Origin: Parageobacillus caldoxylosilyticus NBRC 107762
GTDB lineage: Bacteria > Bacillota > Bacilli > Bacillales > Anoxybacillaceae
Length of the DNA: 64,000 bases
Direction of reading: 5' to 3'
Assembly (NCBI RefSeq): GCF_000632715.1
Contig: NZ_BAWO01000013.1
Location: 1 to 64,000, forward strand
Shown here: positions 43,895-51,937 of the stretch, piece after piece
How the letters are laid out: every line of letters begins with the position of its first letter
How positions within the stretch are numbered: the stretch's first letter is position 1
Made by a program: the position numbers and the translations under genes
The notes under the pieces: generated by a model
Seen by the model: only the letters and a program-made list of their open reading frames with translations
What the model was told of the DNA's origin: nothing
Database searches by the model: none

Positions 43895-46051
43895 ATGAAA
43901 GTGATTATTGCCGAAAAACCAGACCAAGGCGCGACGCTCGCGTCCATTTTTAAAAACAAAAAACAACAAGGCTATATCGAAATTTATCCGAATGAATTGT
44001 TTCCAAAAGGAGCGTATATGACGTGGGCGGTCGGGCATCTTTTCCAGCTCGTGCCGCCTGAACGGTATCGTCCGGAATGGAAACAATGGAAGCTCGAGAC
44101 GCTGCCGATCATTCCGGAGCGTTTTCAATATGAGGTAGAAAAAGCGAAAGCAAAACAGTTTGCGATTGTAAAAGAACTGCTTCGCAAACCGGAAGTGACG
44201 GAAATTATCCATGCTGGTGACGCCGGTAGAGAAGGGGAGCTGATTGTCCGCAACATTATTCATATGAGCGGCGTGAAAAAGCCGATGAAGCGGCTTTGGC
44301 TTTCGTCATTGACGCCAAAAGCGATTTATGAAGGATTCCGCCAGCTGTTAGATGAAGCAGAAACAAGAAATTTATATGAAGAAGCGTACGCTCGCGCGTG
44401 TGCCGATTGGCTTGTCGGGATGAACGCCTCGCGCGTTTACAGCATTTTGCTAAAGCAAAAAGGGATGAATGATGTTTTTTCGGTTGGAAGAGTCCAAACG
44501 CCAACACTCGCATTCATCGTGAAACGGGAAAAAGAAATTGAACAGTTTCGTCCTGAGCCGTTTTGGGAAGTGGTGGCGACGTTTTCCGTTGATGGCAGGC
44601 AGTACGAAGGGAAATGGACAAACGAAGAAGGAGAAACGCGGATCAAGGAGGAGCAGCTGGCGCAAAAAATCGCCCAGTTTTGCCGAAACAAGCCGGCAGA
44701 AGTGAATGAAGTAAAAACGGAGCGAAAAACGTTTCTTCCGCCGCTATTATTCAATTTGTCCTCCTTGCAGGCAACGGCGAACAAGGTGTACCAATTTTCC
44801 CCGAAAAAGACGCTCGATATTTTGCAAAATTTGTATCAAAAAGGTATCGTGTCGTATCCGCGTTCCGATTCGAACTATGTGACCAGGGGAGAGGCGGAAA
44901 CGTTCCCGGACATTTTGCAAAAGTTACGGGCGTTTCCGGAGTATCAGCCGTTTTTTCCGCTGCCAAACGCGTCAATTTTACATAATAAACGTTATGTCAA
45001 TGAAAAAAAGGTAACTGACCACTATGCAATCATCCCGACGGAGCAAGTGGTCGATCCGGCGAAGTTATCGGCGGATGAGCGGAAAATTTACGACTTGGTC
45101 GTGCGCCGTCTCATTGCCGCGCATTATGAAGCGGCTGTGTTTGACTATACGACCGTCACGACGCTTGTCGATGGACGCGCCCGCTTTATTTCAAAAGGCA
45201 AGCAGCAAATCCAGGAAGGATGGCGGAAAGTCATTAGCCAGCGCGAGGAGGATGATGTGACGATTCTTCCTTCGCTCCGTGAAGGCGAACAAGGTGAAGT
45301 GCTGAACGTTCGTATAAAAGAAGGAAAGACCCAGCCGCCGAAACGGTATACGGAAGGTCAGCTGATTACCCTGATGAAAACAGCGGGGAAATTTTTAGAT
45401 AACGAGGAACTGGAAAAAGTGCTGGCCAAAACGGAAGGTCTCGGCACGGAAGCGACGCGCGCGGCCATCATTACGACGCTGAAAGAGCGAAATTATATTG
45501 AAGTAAAGAAAAACCAAGTGTATGCGACCGACAAAGCAAAAGTGCTTATCGAAGCCATTGGAGATAAAATTTTGGCTTCTCCGGAAATGACGGCGAAATG
45601 GGAGCAGCGCTTAAGCGAGATTGGCGAAGGAAAGGCGTCAGCGGCGCATTTTATGGAGCAAGTAAAAAGGCTGTCTGCAAAAATTATTCAAGACGCCGTT
45701 GAAATGTCGGAAACATGGAACTTTGCTGGGCTGGATACCGAATCCATTCAACGGACAAAATCGAAGGCGACGCTTGGAAAGCCTGTTGGCACCTGCAAGC
45801 TATGCGGCGGCACGGTCATCGACAAAGGGACATTTTACGGCTGCGCCAATTATGCCAAGACGAAGTGCTCGTTTACGATTTCGAAAAAAATTCTCGGCAA
45901 AACGATTTCGCAAGCGAATGTGAAAAAGCTTTTGCAGCATGGGAAAACGAACGTCATTAAAGGATTTAAAAAAGGAGAGAAAACGTTCGACGCCGTTTTG
46001 GTGTGGGACGATAAGGAGAAAAAGATTTCGTTTTCGTTTGTAAAAAAATAA
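43895..46051 (+). CDS. topB: DNA topoisomerase III
   Basis: A 718-residue type IA topoisomerase that decatenates DNA. Toprim motifs VIIAEKPDQGATLA and DAGREGELIVR; active-site Tyr in GIVSYPRSDSNYVTRG (Ser where Thr is usual in YPRTDS); C-terminal zinc-ribbon-like CKLCGGTVIDKGTFYGCANY with a further Cys. No membrane or signal features. AAGGAGAAG precedes ATG 43895. Confidence 0.95.
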   Translation: MKVIIAEKPDQGATLASIFKNKKQQGYIEIYPNELFPKGAYMTWAVGHLFQLVPPERYRPEWKQWKLETLPIIPERFQYEVEKAKAKQFAIVKELLRKPEVTEIIHAGDAGREGELIVRNIIHMSGVKKPMKRLWLSSLTPKAIYEGFRQLLDEAETRNLYEEAYARACADWLVGMNASRVYSILLKQKGMNDVFSVGRVQTPTLAFIVKREKEIEQFRPEPFWEVVATFSVDGRQYEGKWTNEEGETRIKEEQLAQKIAQFCRNKPAEVNEVKTERKTFLPPLLFNLSSLQATANKVYQFSPKKTLDILQNLYQKGIVSYPRSDSNYVTRGEAETFPDILQKLRAFPEYQPFFPLPNASILHNKRYVNEKKVTDHYAIIPTEQVVDPAKLSADERKIYDLVVRRLIAAHYEAAVFDYTTVTTLVDGRARFISKGKQQIQEGWRKVISQREEDDVTILPSLREGEQGEVLNVRIKEGKTQPPKRYTEGQLITLMKTAGKFLDNEELEKVLAKTEGLGTEATRAAIITTLKERNYIEVKKNQVYATDKAKVLIEAIGDKILASPEMTAKWEQRLSEIGEGKASAAHFMEQVKRLSAKIIQDAVEMSETWNFAGLDTESIQRTKSKATLGKPVGTCKLCGGTVIDKGTFYGCANYAKTKCSFTISKKILGKTISQANVKKLLQHGKTNVIKGFKKGEKTFDAVLVWDDKEKKISFSFVKK

Positions 46052-46067
46052 CCTTTCCTCTTATCAT

Positions 46068-46098
46068 GCACCTCCTTCTTTATAAAGAAAGGAGGTGC
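46068..46098 (+). promoter_or_regulatory. Hairpin containing a perfect Shine-Dalgarno site
   Basis: Perfect ten-base-pair arms GCACCTCCTT and AAGGAGGTGC; the 3' arm contains AAGGAGGTG, complementary to 16S rRNA, six bases before ATG 46105. It lacks a T-run on either strand, so it is not an ordinary terminator and could hide the ribosome site of the following short ORF. Confidence 0.5.
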
Positions 46099-46104
46099 GA
46101 TCAT

Positions 46105-46176
46105 ATGACCAGCTTCTCGTTTGCTTATATTGGAAACGTGGTCCGCTTTCAAATGCTTAGCATTTTCTTTCAATAA
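46105..46176 (+). CDS. Candidate 23-residue peptide with sequestered ribosome site
   Basis: ATG 46105 opens a 23-codon frame (MTSFSFAYIGNVVRFQMLSI, then FFQ) that is hydrophobic and basic. The Shine-Dalgarno is the best in the window but is folded into a ten-base-pair hairpin. The peptide is not recognised; a leader, small membrane peptide or chance frame are all possible. Confidence 0.35.
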   Translation: MTSFSFAYIGNVVRFQMLSIFFQ

Positions 46177-46204
46177 ATAACCGCACTACCAAAAATGAAA
46201 AGAT

Positions 46205-46240
46205 TACGGCATGAGCCAGGAATATGACGCTCATGCCGTA
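46205..46240 (-). terminator. Terminator of the GNAT gene
   Basis: Perfect 11-base-pair stem TACGGCATGAG / CTCATGCCGTA; on the minus strand it is followed by ATCTTTTCATTTTT, 17 bases after the acetyltransferase gene. Confidence 0.75.
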
Positions 46241-46257
46241 GAATTTATACGATCGCT

Positions 46258-46695
46258 TCATGCCTCCGGGTTTATTTTTTCCATTATCCGCTCGGGCTGC
46301 ATTGGCGGCTGAAATCCAAACTGCCGATACAAGCCATGCGCATCTTTCGTCGCTAATAAAATGCGTCTTACCGAAGTGATATCAGGGTGCTGCAACACAC
46401 ATTCCACGAGCCATTTCCCAAGCCCTTGCCCTCGAAATTCCTCATCAATAAAGACATCGCACAAATAGGCAAAGGTCGCTCCGTCGGTAATGACCCGCGC
46501 TAATCCGATTTGCATCTGTTCGTGAAACAAGGAAAAGCATAAGGAATGTTCGAGCGACTTTATAATCGTCGCGCGGTCTCTCGTATTTGCCCAATAGGAG
46601 CGGGCGAGAAATTCACAGACGCGGTCGATTTGCACAAGTGCTGGATCGGTGGAAAGCAAGAACGGTCCGTTTTTGTATTGTACGATTTTAAGCAA
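46258..46695 (-). CDS. GNAT-family N-acetyltransferase
   Basis: A 145-residue acetyl-CoA-dependent acetyltransferase. Acetyl-CoA-binding motif A is CDVFIDEEFRGQGLGKWLVE (about residues 79-98), with later LLATKDAHGLYRQFGF. It is similar in layout to small bacillar GNATs; the acceptor is unknown. Start is TTG (MLKIVQYK) after AAGGGGG, the only ribosome site in range. Confidence 0.85.
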   Translation of the reverse strand: MLKIVQYKNGPFLLSTDPALVQIDRVCEFLARSYWANTRDRATIIKSLEHSLCFSLFHEQMQIGLARVITDGATFAYLCDVFIDEEFRGQGLGKWLVECVLQHPDITSVRRILLATKDAHGLYRQFGFQPPMQPERIMEKINPEA

Positions 46696-46852
46696 GTTCG
46701 TTTCCCCCTTCGTTTTTTGCCATTATAATCGATAAAACTAGAAAATGGCAATTAGGATATTTACGAATAAAGCCAAAAATTGTACGATTACCTTTGTAAG
46801 GGGATATTAATGTAACAGTAATTATATTATGTAAACAAAAGAAGGGAGAACA

Positions 46853-47314
46853 ATGGATAAACAAGAAGTAATCGATCTTCTCTCCAGCAAAATGAAGTTA
46901 ATTCGCGTCGAAAAAGGATATACGCAAGATAAGATGGCGGAAGTGCTAGGGATTTCGAAAAAAACGCTCGTGCAAATTGAAAAAGGGCGGATACAGGCGA
47001 ACTGGACGCAGGTCGTCGCGCTATGCGCGCTATTCCGTGATAGCGAAATTATCGAATCGGTGCTTGGCGATAGCCCGCTTGAAGTGGTTGAAACGATCGC
47101 CCATGACGAAATCGATGTGCCGAAAGGAAAAACGCTCGGCGGAAAAGTATGGTGGAAAGAAATTAAACGCATAGGGCCGTTTCGCCTTCAGCAAAATCTC
47201 ATCAGCAAGCATTACCGCATTTTAGATGTACATAACGACCGCTGGTACAGTTCTTTTGACAAAGAGGAGGCGCTAAGGCGGCTTGAGGAGTTGGCGCAGG
47301 CGGCAAAAATGTAG
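46853..47314 (+). CDS. HTH (XRE-type) transcriptional regulator
   Basis: A 153-residue cytoplasmic regulator. The N-terminal helix-turn-helix is [20 protein letters not shown] followed by [10 protein letters not shown] (residues about 19-50); the C-terminal part ([20 protein letters not shown], then [19 protein letters not shown]) is a ligand- or partner-binding region of unknown specificity. ATG 46853 follows AGAAGGGAG. Its 3' end overlaps by 42 bases the convergent truncated phosphodiesterase. Confidence 0.82.
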   Translation: MDKQEVIDLLSSKMKLIRVEKGYTQDKMAEVLGISKKTLVQIEKGRIQANWTQVVALCALFRDSEIIESVLGDSPLEVVETIAHDEIDVPKGKTLGGKVWWKEIKRIGPFRLQQNLISKHYRILDVHNDRWYSSFDKEEALRRLEELAQAAKM

Positions 47315-47791
47315 CTCTATTTGCGTAAAATCGATTACTTCTTGGAGAGTAGGAATTTTTTCCTTGCCATACTGCTTGCTAGCATATTGCGGGAACGTTT
47401 TATTAAACCATGAGCCAGCGTCAAGCCGTTTTATTTCCGCTAATGTAAAATCCCTTACTCTCCAAGGAGCACGATTCAGATAAACTTGTTCTACATTGGT
47501 CGTTCTGGCCAGCGTGGCATCGTGAATGGCGACTAGCTCTCCGTCTTTTGTCATATGCAAGTCTAGTTCAATGTAGTCTGCTTTCATTTCCAGCGCTTTT
47601 TTGTATGCGGCTAGTGTATGCTCTGGGGCGTATCCTGATGCGCCGCGATGGGCGATGACAGTAATATGCCGGCTGGCCGGATGGCGAGTAGAGGGGGGAT
47701 GCTTGACATCATCCGTTGCCCAAAGGTTAGAAGCGTACGATGCAAGAAGCGCGAGTAAAAGCGGTATCGCCACGATTGTCGCTTTGTTCAC
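47273..47791 (-). pseudogene. Truncated glycerophosphodiester phosphodiesterase
   Basis: The first 150 or so codons encode a normal GDPD start: signal ([20 protein letters not shown]), catalytic [20 protein letters not shown], metal-ligand [19 protein letters not shown], and [10 protein letters not shown]. Homology then stops and the frame runs on for about 20 unrelated codons ([17 protein letters not shown]) into the end of the opposing regulator. Full enzymes are about 300 residues, so half of the TIM barrel, including later active-site residues, is missing. GTG 47791 follows AAAGGAGGG. Probably non-functional. Confidence 0.75.
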
Positions 47792-48215
47792 GGTTACTTC
47801 CCTCCTTTTTACATGGTATTGCATGAGTCAAAAAGATAGTGCGATGATGAATAAAAATATTGCCATTCTTCGTAGTACAAAAGTCGTGGTCTTTCTGCGC
47901 GAATTTTCGCGAATGATACCATGCCGGGAAGCATGTATGGTGGTTGCGGCGAATCAACCAGGCGGGCAGCGGTTCTTGAAATAGTGACATTATTGTTTGC
48001 AAAACATCGAGGGACATACATCGATGATAAGCAAAGTGCAAAACGGCTTTATCTCAAGAAAAGGGACAACAAGCAGCAGATTTTATTGCATGAACTACGT
48101 TTGTGATGTGTGGTATATTTTGCATATCGCTGTCCGGCATGTATAAAGAGAAAGAAATGCGGGAAATAATAGGAATGGAAAATCTCTTGTGAAGAAAACG
48201 TTAAACAGTGATCGT
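47792..48215. other. Intergenic stretch without supported gene
   Basis: Several overlapping short frames exist on both strands (for example 47921-48106 plus and 47809-48021 minus), but none has a ribosome site or recognisable motif. The region leads from the broken phosphodiesterase to tRNA-Gln and looks like decayed sequence plus the tRNA promoter. Confidence 0.5.
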
Positions 48216-48287
48216 TGGGCTATAGCCAAGTGGTAAGGCAACGGACTTTGACTCCGTGATGCGCTGGTTCGAATCCAGCTAGCCCAG
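48216..48287 (+). tRNA. tRNA-Gln (anticodon TTG)
   Basis: A 72-base cloverleaf: acceptor stem TGGGCTA / TAGCCCA with discriminator G, D-arm AGCCAAGTGGTAAGGCA, anticodon stem ACGGA / TCCGT with loop CTTTGAC (anticodon 48248-48250), T-arm GCTGGTTCGAATCCAGC. CCA is not encoded. A solitary gene with its own terminator. Confidence 0.97.
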
Positions 48288-48294
48288 TCTCTAA

Positions 48295-48327
48295 CAGACA
48301 AGCAACGTCGCTTGTCTGTTTTTTTAT
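48295..48327 (+). terminator. Terminator of tRNA-Gln
   Basis: Ten-base-pair stem ACAGACAAGC / GCTTGTCTGT, six-base loop, then T-run. Confidence 0.9.
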
Positions 48328-48385
48328 GGAAAAAGAAGGAGTTTCGACAAATATGTCAAATATAAGACATAGCGAGGAGGGAATG

Positions 48386-48874
48386 ATGGTGAAGACAGCA
48401 GATTTATGCGATGAATTTTTAAGTGAACTGCAAGTTTGCCAGCTGCCAATGCAGTCATATGGCGGCAAAATGGAATTTTCCGGACCGATCGCGACCGTCG
48501 ATGTATTGGAGGATAATGTGCTCGTCCGCGAGGCGTTAGAAACCGTTCCTGCGGGAACAGTGTTAGTTGTTGACGGAAAAGGTTCACGCAATTGCGCGCT
48601 GCTTGGAGATCGTTTGGCGCAAATCGCCTGCGATCGTGGACTTGCGGGCGTGATTATCCATGGCTGCATTCGCGATTCTGCAGAGATCGCTAATATGCCG
48701 CTTGGGGTGATGGCGATCGGTACATGCCCGGTGAAAAGCAAAAAAGAGGGAAAAGGAAAGCGGGATGTCGCGCTTGAATTTGGCGGTGTTCTTTGGGAGC
48801 CAGGCGCCTATGTATATGCGGATCGCGACGGGATTGTATTGGCAAAAACGGACTTGCTGAAAAAAAGTGATTGA
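48386..48874 (+). CDS. RraA-like protein (4-hydroxy-4-methyl-2-oxoglutarate aldolase family)
   Basis: A protein of about 162 residues of the RraA/HMG-aldolase fold. Family motifs: KTADLCDEF at the start, VLVVDGKGSRNCALLGDRLA and GVIIHGCIRDSAEIANMPLG with the Gly-Asp-x-Ile-like active site (GCIRD). Members are either class II aldolases or, in proteobacteria, RNase E inhibitors; bacilli lack RNase E, so an aldolase role is likelier. Start uncertain among ATG 48383, ATG 48386 and GTG 48389 after GAGGAGGG. Confidence 0.85.
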   Translation: MVKTADLCDEFLSELQVCQLPMQSYGGKMEFSGPIATVDVLEDNVLVREALETVPAGTVLVVDGKGSRNCALLGDRLAQIACDRGLAGVIIHGCIRDSAEIANMPLGVMAIGTCPVKSKKEGKGKRDVALEFGGVLWEPGAYVYADRDGIVLAKTDLLKKSD

Positions 48875-48943
48875 CGCCGTTTGAAAATTTGTACTACTAT
48901 GAATAACAGAAATGTTCTATGAAAAATCGATATCATATGCCAA

Positions 48944-49118
48944 GCAAATAAGGTGCCTTTCTCATCAGAGAACAGGCTTAAAAGGGAAGTACGGTGAAAA
49001 TCCGTCACGGTACCCGCCACTGTGATGGGGAGCTTTGTTGCATGATGTCACTGAAGGAAACTTCGGGAAGGCGCAGCAAAGCGATGATCCTAAGTCAGGA
49101 GACCTGCCTTATTTGTTC
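48944..49118 (+). promoter_or_regulatory. Cobalamin (B12) riboswitch
   Basis: All sequence hallmarks are present: closing stem GCAAATAAGG / CCTTATTTGT, core AAAAGGGAAGTACGGTGAAA, TCCGTCACGGTACCC, GCCACTGTGATGGG, and the B12 box AGTCAGGAGACCTGCC near 49093-49108. It binds adenosylcobalamin in the leader of the cobalamin operon and should shut expression when B12 is plentiful. Confidence 0.97.
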
Positions 49119-49196
49119 GGACGGATACCTACGGGATTATAGGTAGACGTGCGGGAGAATGGTATACTTTTTTGCTATATTTGTATGCATTTTTCT

Positions 49197-49225
49197 GCAC
49201 CTCTACGTATAGAGGTGCTTTTTTA
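49197..49225 (+). terminator. Riboswitch-controlled attenuator terminator
   Basis: Perfect nine-base-pair stem GCACCTCTA / TAGAGGTGC with tetraloop CGTA and T-run, between the riboswitch and the first operon gene, so ligand binding probably favours premature termination. A further hairpin with TACCTA / TAGGTA arms sits at 49127-49146. Confidence 0.9.
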
Positions 49226-49251
49226 TTTGGGAGAAAAAGGAGAGGAATAAA

Positions 49252-49638
49252 GTGGCGACATGGAATTTAATCGGGATGAAACATCATGTGCTCATTTGCA
49301 ACGGAGGCAGTTGCATGCGTAAAGGGGGAGAGGAAGTAACGCTTGCCATCCGCGAAGAAATTGCGAGACTGGAGTTGGACGATATCGTACATACGACGCG
49401 GACGCGCTGCAACGGTCGGTGCGAAGATGCGTGTGTTGTCATCGTCTACCCTGAAGGAATATGGTACAAAGCCATGAACGCAGAAAAGGGACGGGAACTT
49501 GTGCAAAAACATTTGCGAGATAGTCAGCTGTTAGAAGAAGCGATGACGTATTACTACAGAGAAGGGAAAGGATTGATTCGTTCCGCGACATCTAATTCTC
49601 TTATTGGAATTTCAAAATCAGAAAAAAGGGGTAGGTAA
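49252..49638 (+). CDS. cbiW: CbiW-like (2Fe-2S) ferredoxin-domain protein
   Basis: A 128-residue thioredoxin-fold ferredoxin. Four Cys typical of the 2Fe-2S site are in ICNGGSCMRKGG and TRTRCNGRCEDACVVIVYPE. In the Bacillus megaterium cobI operon the first gene, cbiW, encodes such a protein; its role in anaerobic B12 synthesis is unproven, perhaps electron supply to iron-sulfur partners such as CbiH60 or CbiX. GTG 49252 follows AAAGGAGAGG. First gene after the riboswitch. Confidence 0.8.
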   Translation: MATWNLIGMKHHVLICNGGSCMRKGGEEVTLAIREEIARLELDDIVHTTRTRCNGRCEDACVVIVYPEGIWYKAMNAEKGRELVQKHLRDSQLLEEAMTYYYREGKGLIRSATSNSLIGISKSEKRGR

Positions 49639-49640
49639 CA

Positions 49641-50357
49641 GTGGAGTGGATTACATATGCCATGTTAGCGATTTTTCTTGGCATGCGTCATGGAATGGAT
49701 AGTGATCACGTCGCAGCCATTGCCGATATGGTCGGGAGTGAACCACAGCGGCAGAAGCAAGTGTCTTTAGGAGTGATGTATGCATTCGGACATGGATTCA
49801 TTGTGTTTTTGATGGGGATGATTGTCATTTTCGCCGGTTTCCATCTTCCTTCTTCTATTATCAGAATGATCGAAATTTTTGTTGGATGCACGTTAGTTAT
49901 CCTTGGTGGATGGATGTTCGTGTCACTTTTTCAACAAAAGGAGCAGCAATATGAGCTGAAAAGCCGTATAAAAATCGTCTATGAATGGCTGACGACGCTC
50001 GCTCGTCGCATGAACAGAAAAGATCAACGAGAAACGACTTCATGGCTTCGATTCGGCTGGCTCAGTGCCTTTATAATTGGAATTATTCATGGTATTGGGG
50101 TTGAAAGCCCGACGCAACTAGCGATTCTTACCCATGCGACAGGGAAAGTGGATATGTGCATCGCGGCGCTACAGCTTAGTTTGTTCGTCATCGGTTTACT
50201 CGTGGCGACAATCAGCATGACCTTTTGCCTTTCATGGGGATTTATGAAAGCGAGAATGAAAGAAAAATTATTTTTCATTTTTGGGGCTGTAACTGGTCTT
50301 TACAGTTTATGGTTAGGGTTATCCATTATCATGGAAACGTGGAAAGGGGGAGCATAA
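49641..50357 (+). CDS. Nickel/cobalt transporter, NiCoT/UreH-like
   Basis: A 238-residue membrane permease with about six helices. The metal-recognition motif HxxxxDH is in MRHGMDSDHVAAIADM (first helix); a second His motif is in GIIHGIGVESPTQ. It is smaller than classical NiCoT proteins, resembling the UreH/high-affinity nickel permease branch. Location in a riboswitch-controlled B12 operon makes cobalt the likely substrate. GTG start after AAAGGGGTAGG. It is an addition relative to the B. megaterium operon order. Confidence 0.82.
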   Translation: MEWITYAMLAIFLGMRHGMDSDHVAAIADMVGSEPQRQKQVSLGVMYAFGHGFIVFLMGMIVIFAGFHLPSSIIRMIEIFVGCTLVILGGWMFVSLFQQKEQQYELKSRIKIVYEWLTTLARRMNRKDQRETTSWLRFGWLSAFIIGIIHGIGVESPTQLAILTHATGKVDMCIAALQLSLFVIGLLVATISMTFCLSWGFMKARMKEKLFFIFGAVTGLYSLWLGLSIIMETWKGGA

Positions 50358-50359
50358 GA

Positions 50360-51922
50360 ATGAATGGAAAATTGCTCGTCATTGGGTTTGGTCCGGGAAG
50401 CTTTGAACATATGACGATGCGTGCGAAAGAAGCGATCAAAGAAAGCGATATCGTCATCGGGTACAAAACTTATGTAGACTTAGTTCGCGGATTGTTGACA
50501 AACCAAGAAATTATTAGCACCGGAATGACTGAGGAAGTGAGCCGTGCTCAGGAAGCAGTGAGATGGGCGGAGCGAGGCAAAAGGGTAGCGGTCATTTCCA
50601 GTGGAGACGCTGGTGTGTACGGAATGGCCGGACTCGTGTATGAAGTATTAATCGAGAAAGGCTGGACGAAAGAAAGCAGCATTGAAGTGGAAGTGATTCC
50701 GGGAATTTCCGCGATCAACTCTTGTGCGTCTTTATTAGGTGCGCCGATTATGCATGATGCGTGCACCATTAGTTTAAGCGATCACCTAACGCCGTGGTCG
50801 CTTATAGAAAAGCGCATCGAAGCGGCAGCCGCTGCCGATTTTGTCATCGCTCTATATAATCCGAAAAGCGGACGACGCACGCGGCAAATTGTCGAAGCGC
50901 AGCGTATCCTTTTGCGTTATCGCTCGCCAAATACTCCGGTCGGATTAGTGAAAAGCGCTTATCGTGCGCGGCAACATATCGTATTGACGGATTTAGCGCA
51001 TATGCTCGATTACGATATCGGCATGCTTACGACCGTCATTATCGGCAATTCTTCAACGTTTGTATACGATGGGCTGATGATCACACCGCGCGGATACCAA
51101 CGAAAATATACGTTAAGCGCAGCCGAACAGCCGCTGAAACCATACGAACGGCTTCGCAGAGAAGCGGAACCGTGGGCGCTTGATCAAACGAAACCAGAAC
51201 CGGTAAGAGAAATAGCGGAAGAAGCATTGCAAAAATTGGCGATTCGCCACGATGACAGCGCGACGTTTGCGCCAGCGATTTTCGAAATCGCGGTTAGCCC
51301 AGGGATAGCGAACAAAAACTTTACGCCAAAACAGATGATGTTGCTTGCCGAAATCATTGGCGAAGGCGGAACGATGATGTATACGCCGGATCATTATTTG
51401 AAGATAGAAGTGCCTACTTCTGACCCGGACGGCATCGTCGCGAGACTGAAAGAAGCGGGGCTTGCCGTCGCTCCTGTCGGTGACGTGCTTACGGTGAAGG
51501 CGTGCGATTTTTGCGATGGTGAGAAAAAAGACGCGATTCCATACGCGGAAGAGTTATATGATCAGCTTGGCGGAATGGCGCTTCCGAAAGAATTGAAGCT
51601 CGGTGTAAACGGCTGCGGTATGGCATGTTACGGAGCGGTGCGGGAAGATATCGGAATCGTCTATCGGAAAGGAGCATTCGACTTATTTTTAGGAGGAAAA
51701 ACGGTCGGAAGAAACGCACATCCTGGACAACTTGTCGCTGAAGGAATTCCGCCTAGTGAAATTGTGTCCGTTGTCACCCGCGTTATTCAAGAATATAAGG
51801 AACGCGCGCACCCGAACGAACGGTTTCATAAGTTTTTCCAACGAGTGAAACAAGTCGGCGGATTTGTGTATCAAGAAGCGAAGCAGGCGGCAAAAATCGA
51901 AGTGCCTGCCTGTGGTGAATAA
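50360..51922 (+). CDS. cbiH60: CbiH60: precorrin-3B C17-methyltransferase with C-terminal 4Fe-4S domain
   Basis: A 520-residue fusion. Residues 1-245 are a SAM-dependent methyltransferase (VIGFGPGSFEHMTMRA, SSGDAGVYGMAGL, VEVIPGISAINSCASLLGAP) that methylates C17 and contracts the ring of cobalt-factor III. Residues about 310-500 resemble half a nitrite/sulfite reductase with CDFC and NGCGMACYG cysteines for a 4Fe-4S cluster, as in CbiH60 of B. megaterium. ATG 50360 follows GGGGGAG. Confidence 0.95.
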   Translation: MNGKLLVIGFGPGSFEHMTMRAKEAIKESDIVIGYKTYVDLVRGLLTNQEIISTGMTEEVSRAQEAVRWAERGKRVAVISSGDAGVYGMAGLVYEVLIEKGWTKESSIEVEVIPGISAINSCASLLGAPIMHDACTISLSDHLTPWSLIEKRIEAAAAADFVIALYNPKSGRRTRQIVEAQRILLRYRSPNTPVGLVKSAYRARQHIVLTDLAHMLDYDIGMLTTVIIGNSSTFVYDGLMITPRGYQRKYTLSAAEQPLKPYERLRREAEPWALDQTKPEPVREIAEEALQKLAIRHDDSATFAPAIFEIAVSPGIANKNFTPKQMMLLAEIIGEGGTMMYTPDHYLKIEVPTSDPDGIVARLKEAGLAVAPVGDVLTVKACDFCDGEKKDAIPYAEELYDQLGGMALPKELKLGVNGCGMACYGAVREDIGIVYRKGAFDLFLGGKTVGRNAHPGQLVAEGIPPSEIVSVVTRVIQEYKERAHPNERFHKFFQRVKQVGGFVYQEAKQAAKIEVPACGE

Positions 51923-51937
51923 GGGGGAAGAAAATGA

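Noticed and set aside
47809-48106. Overlapping short frames before tRNA-Gln
   Set aside because: Both strands give frames of similar length with neither a ribosome site nor a motif, so neither can be preferred.
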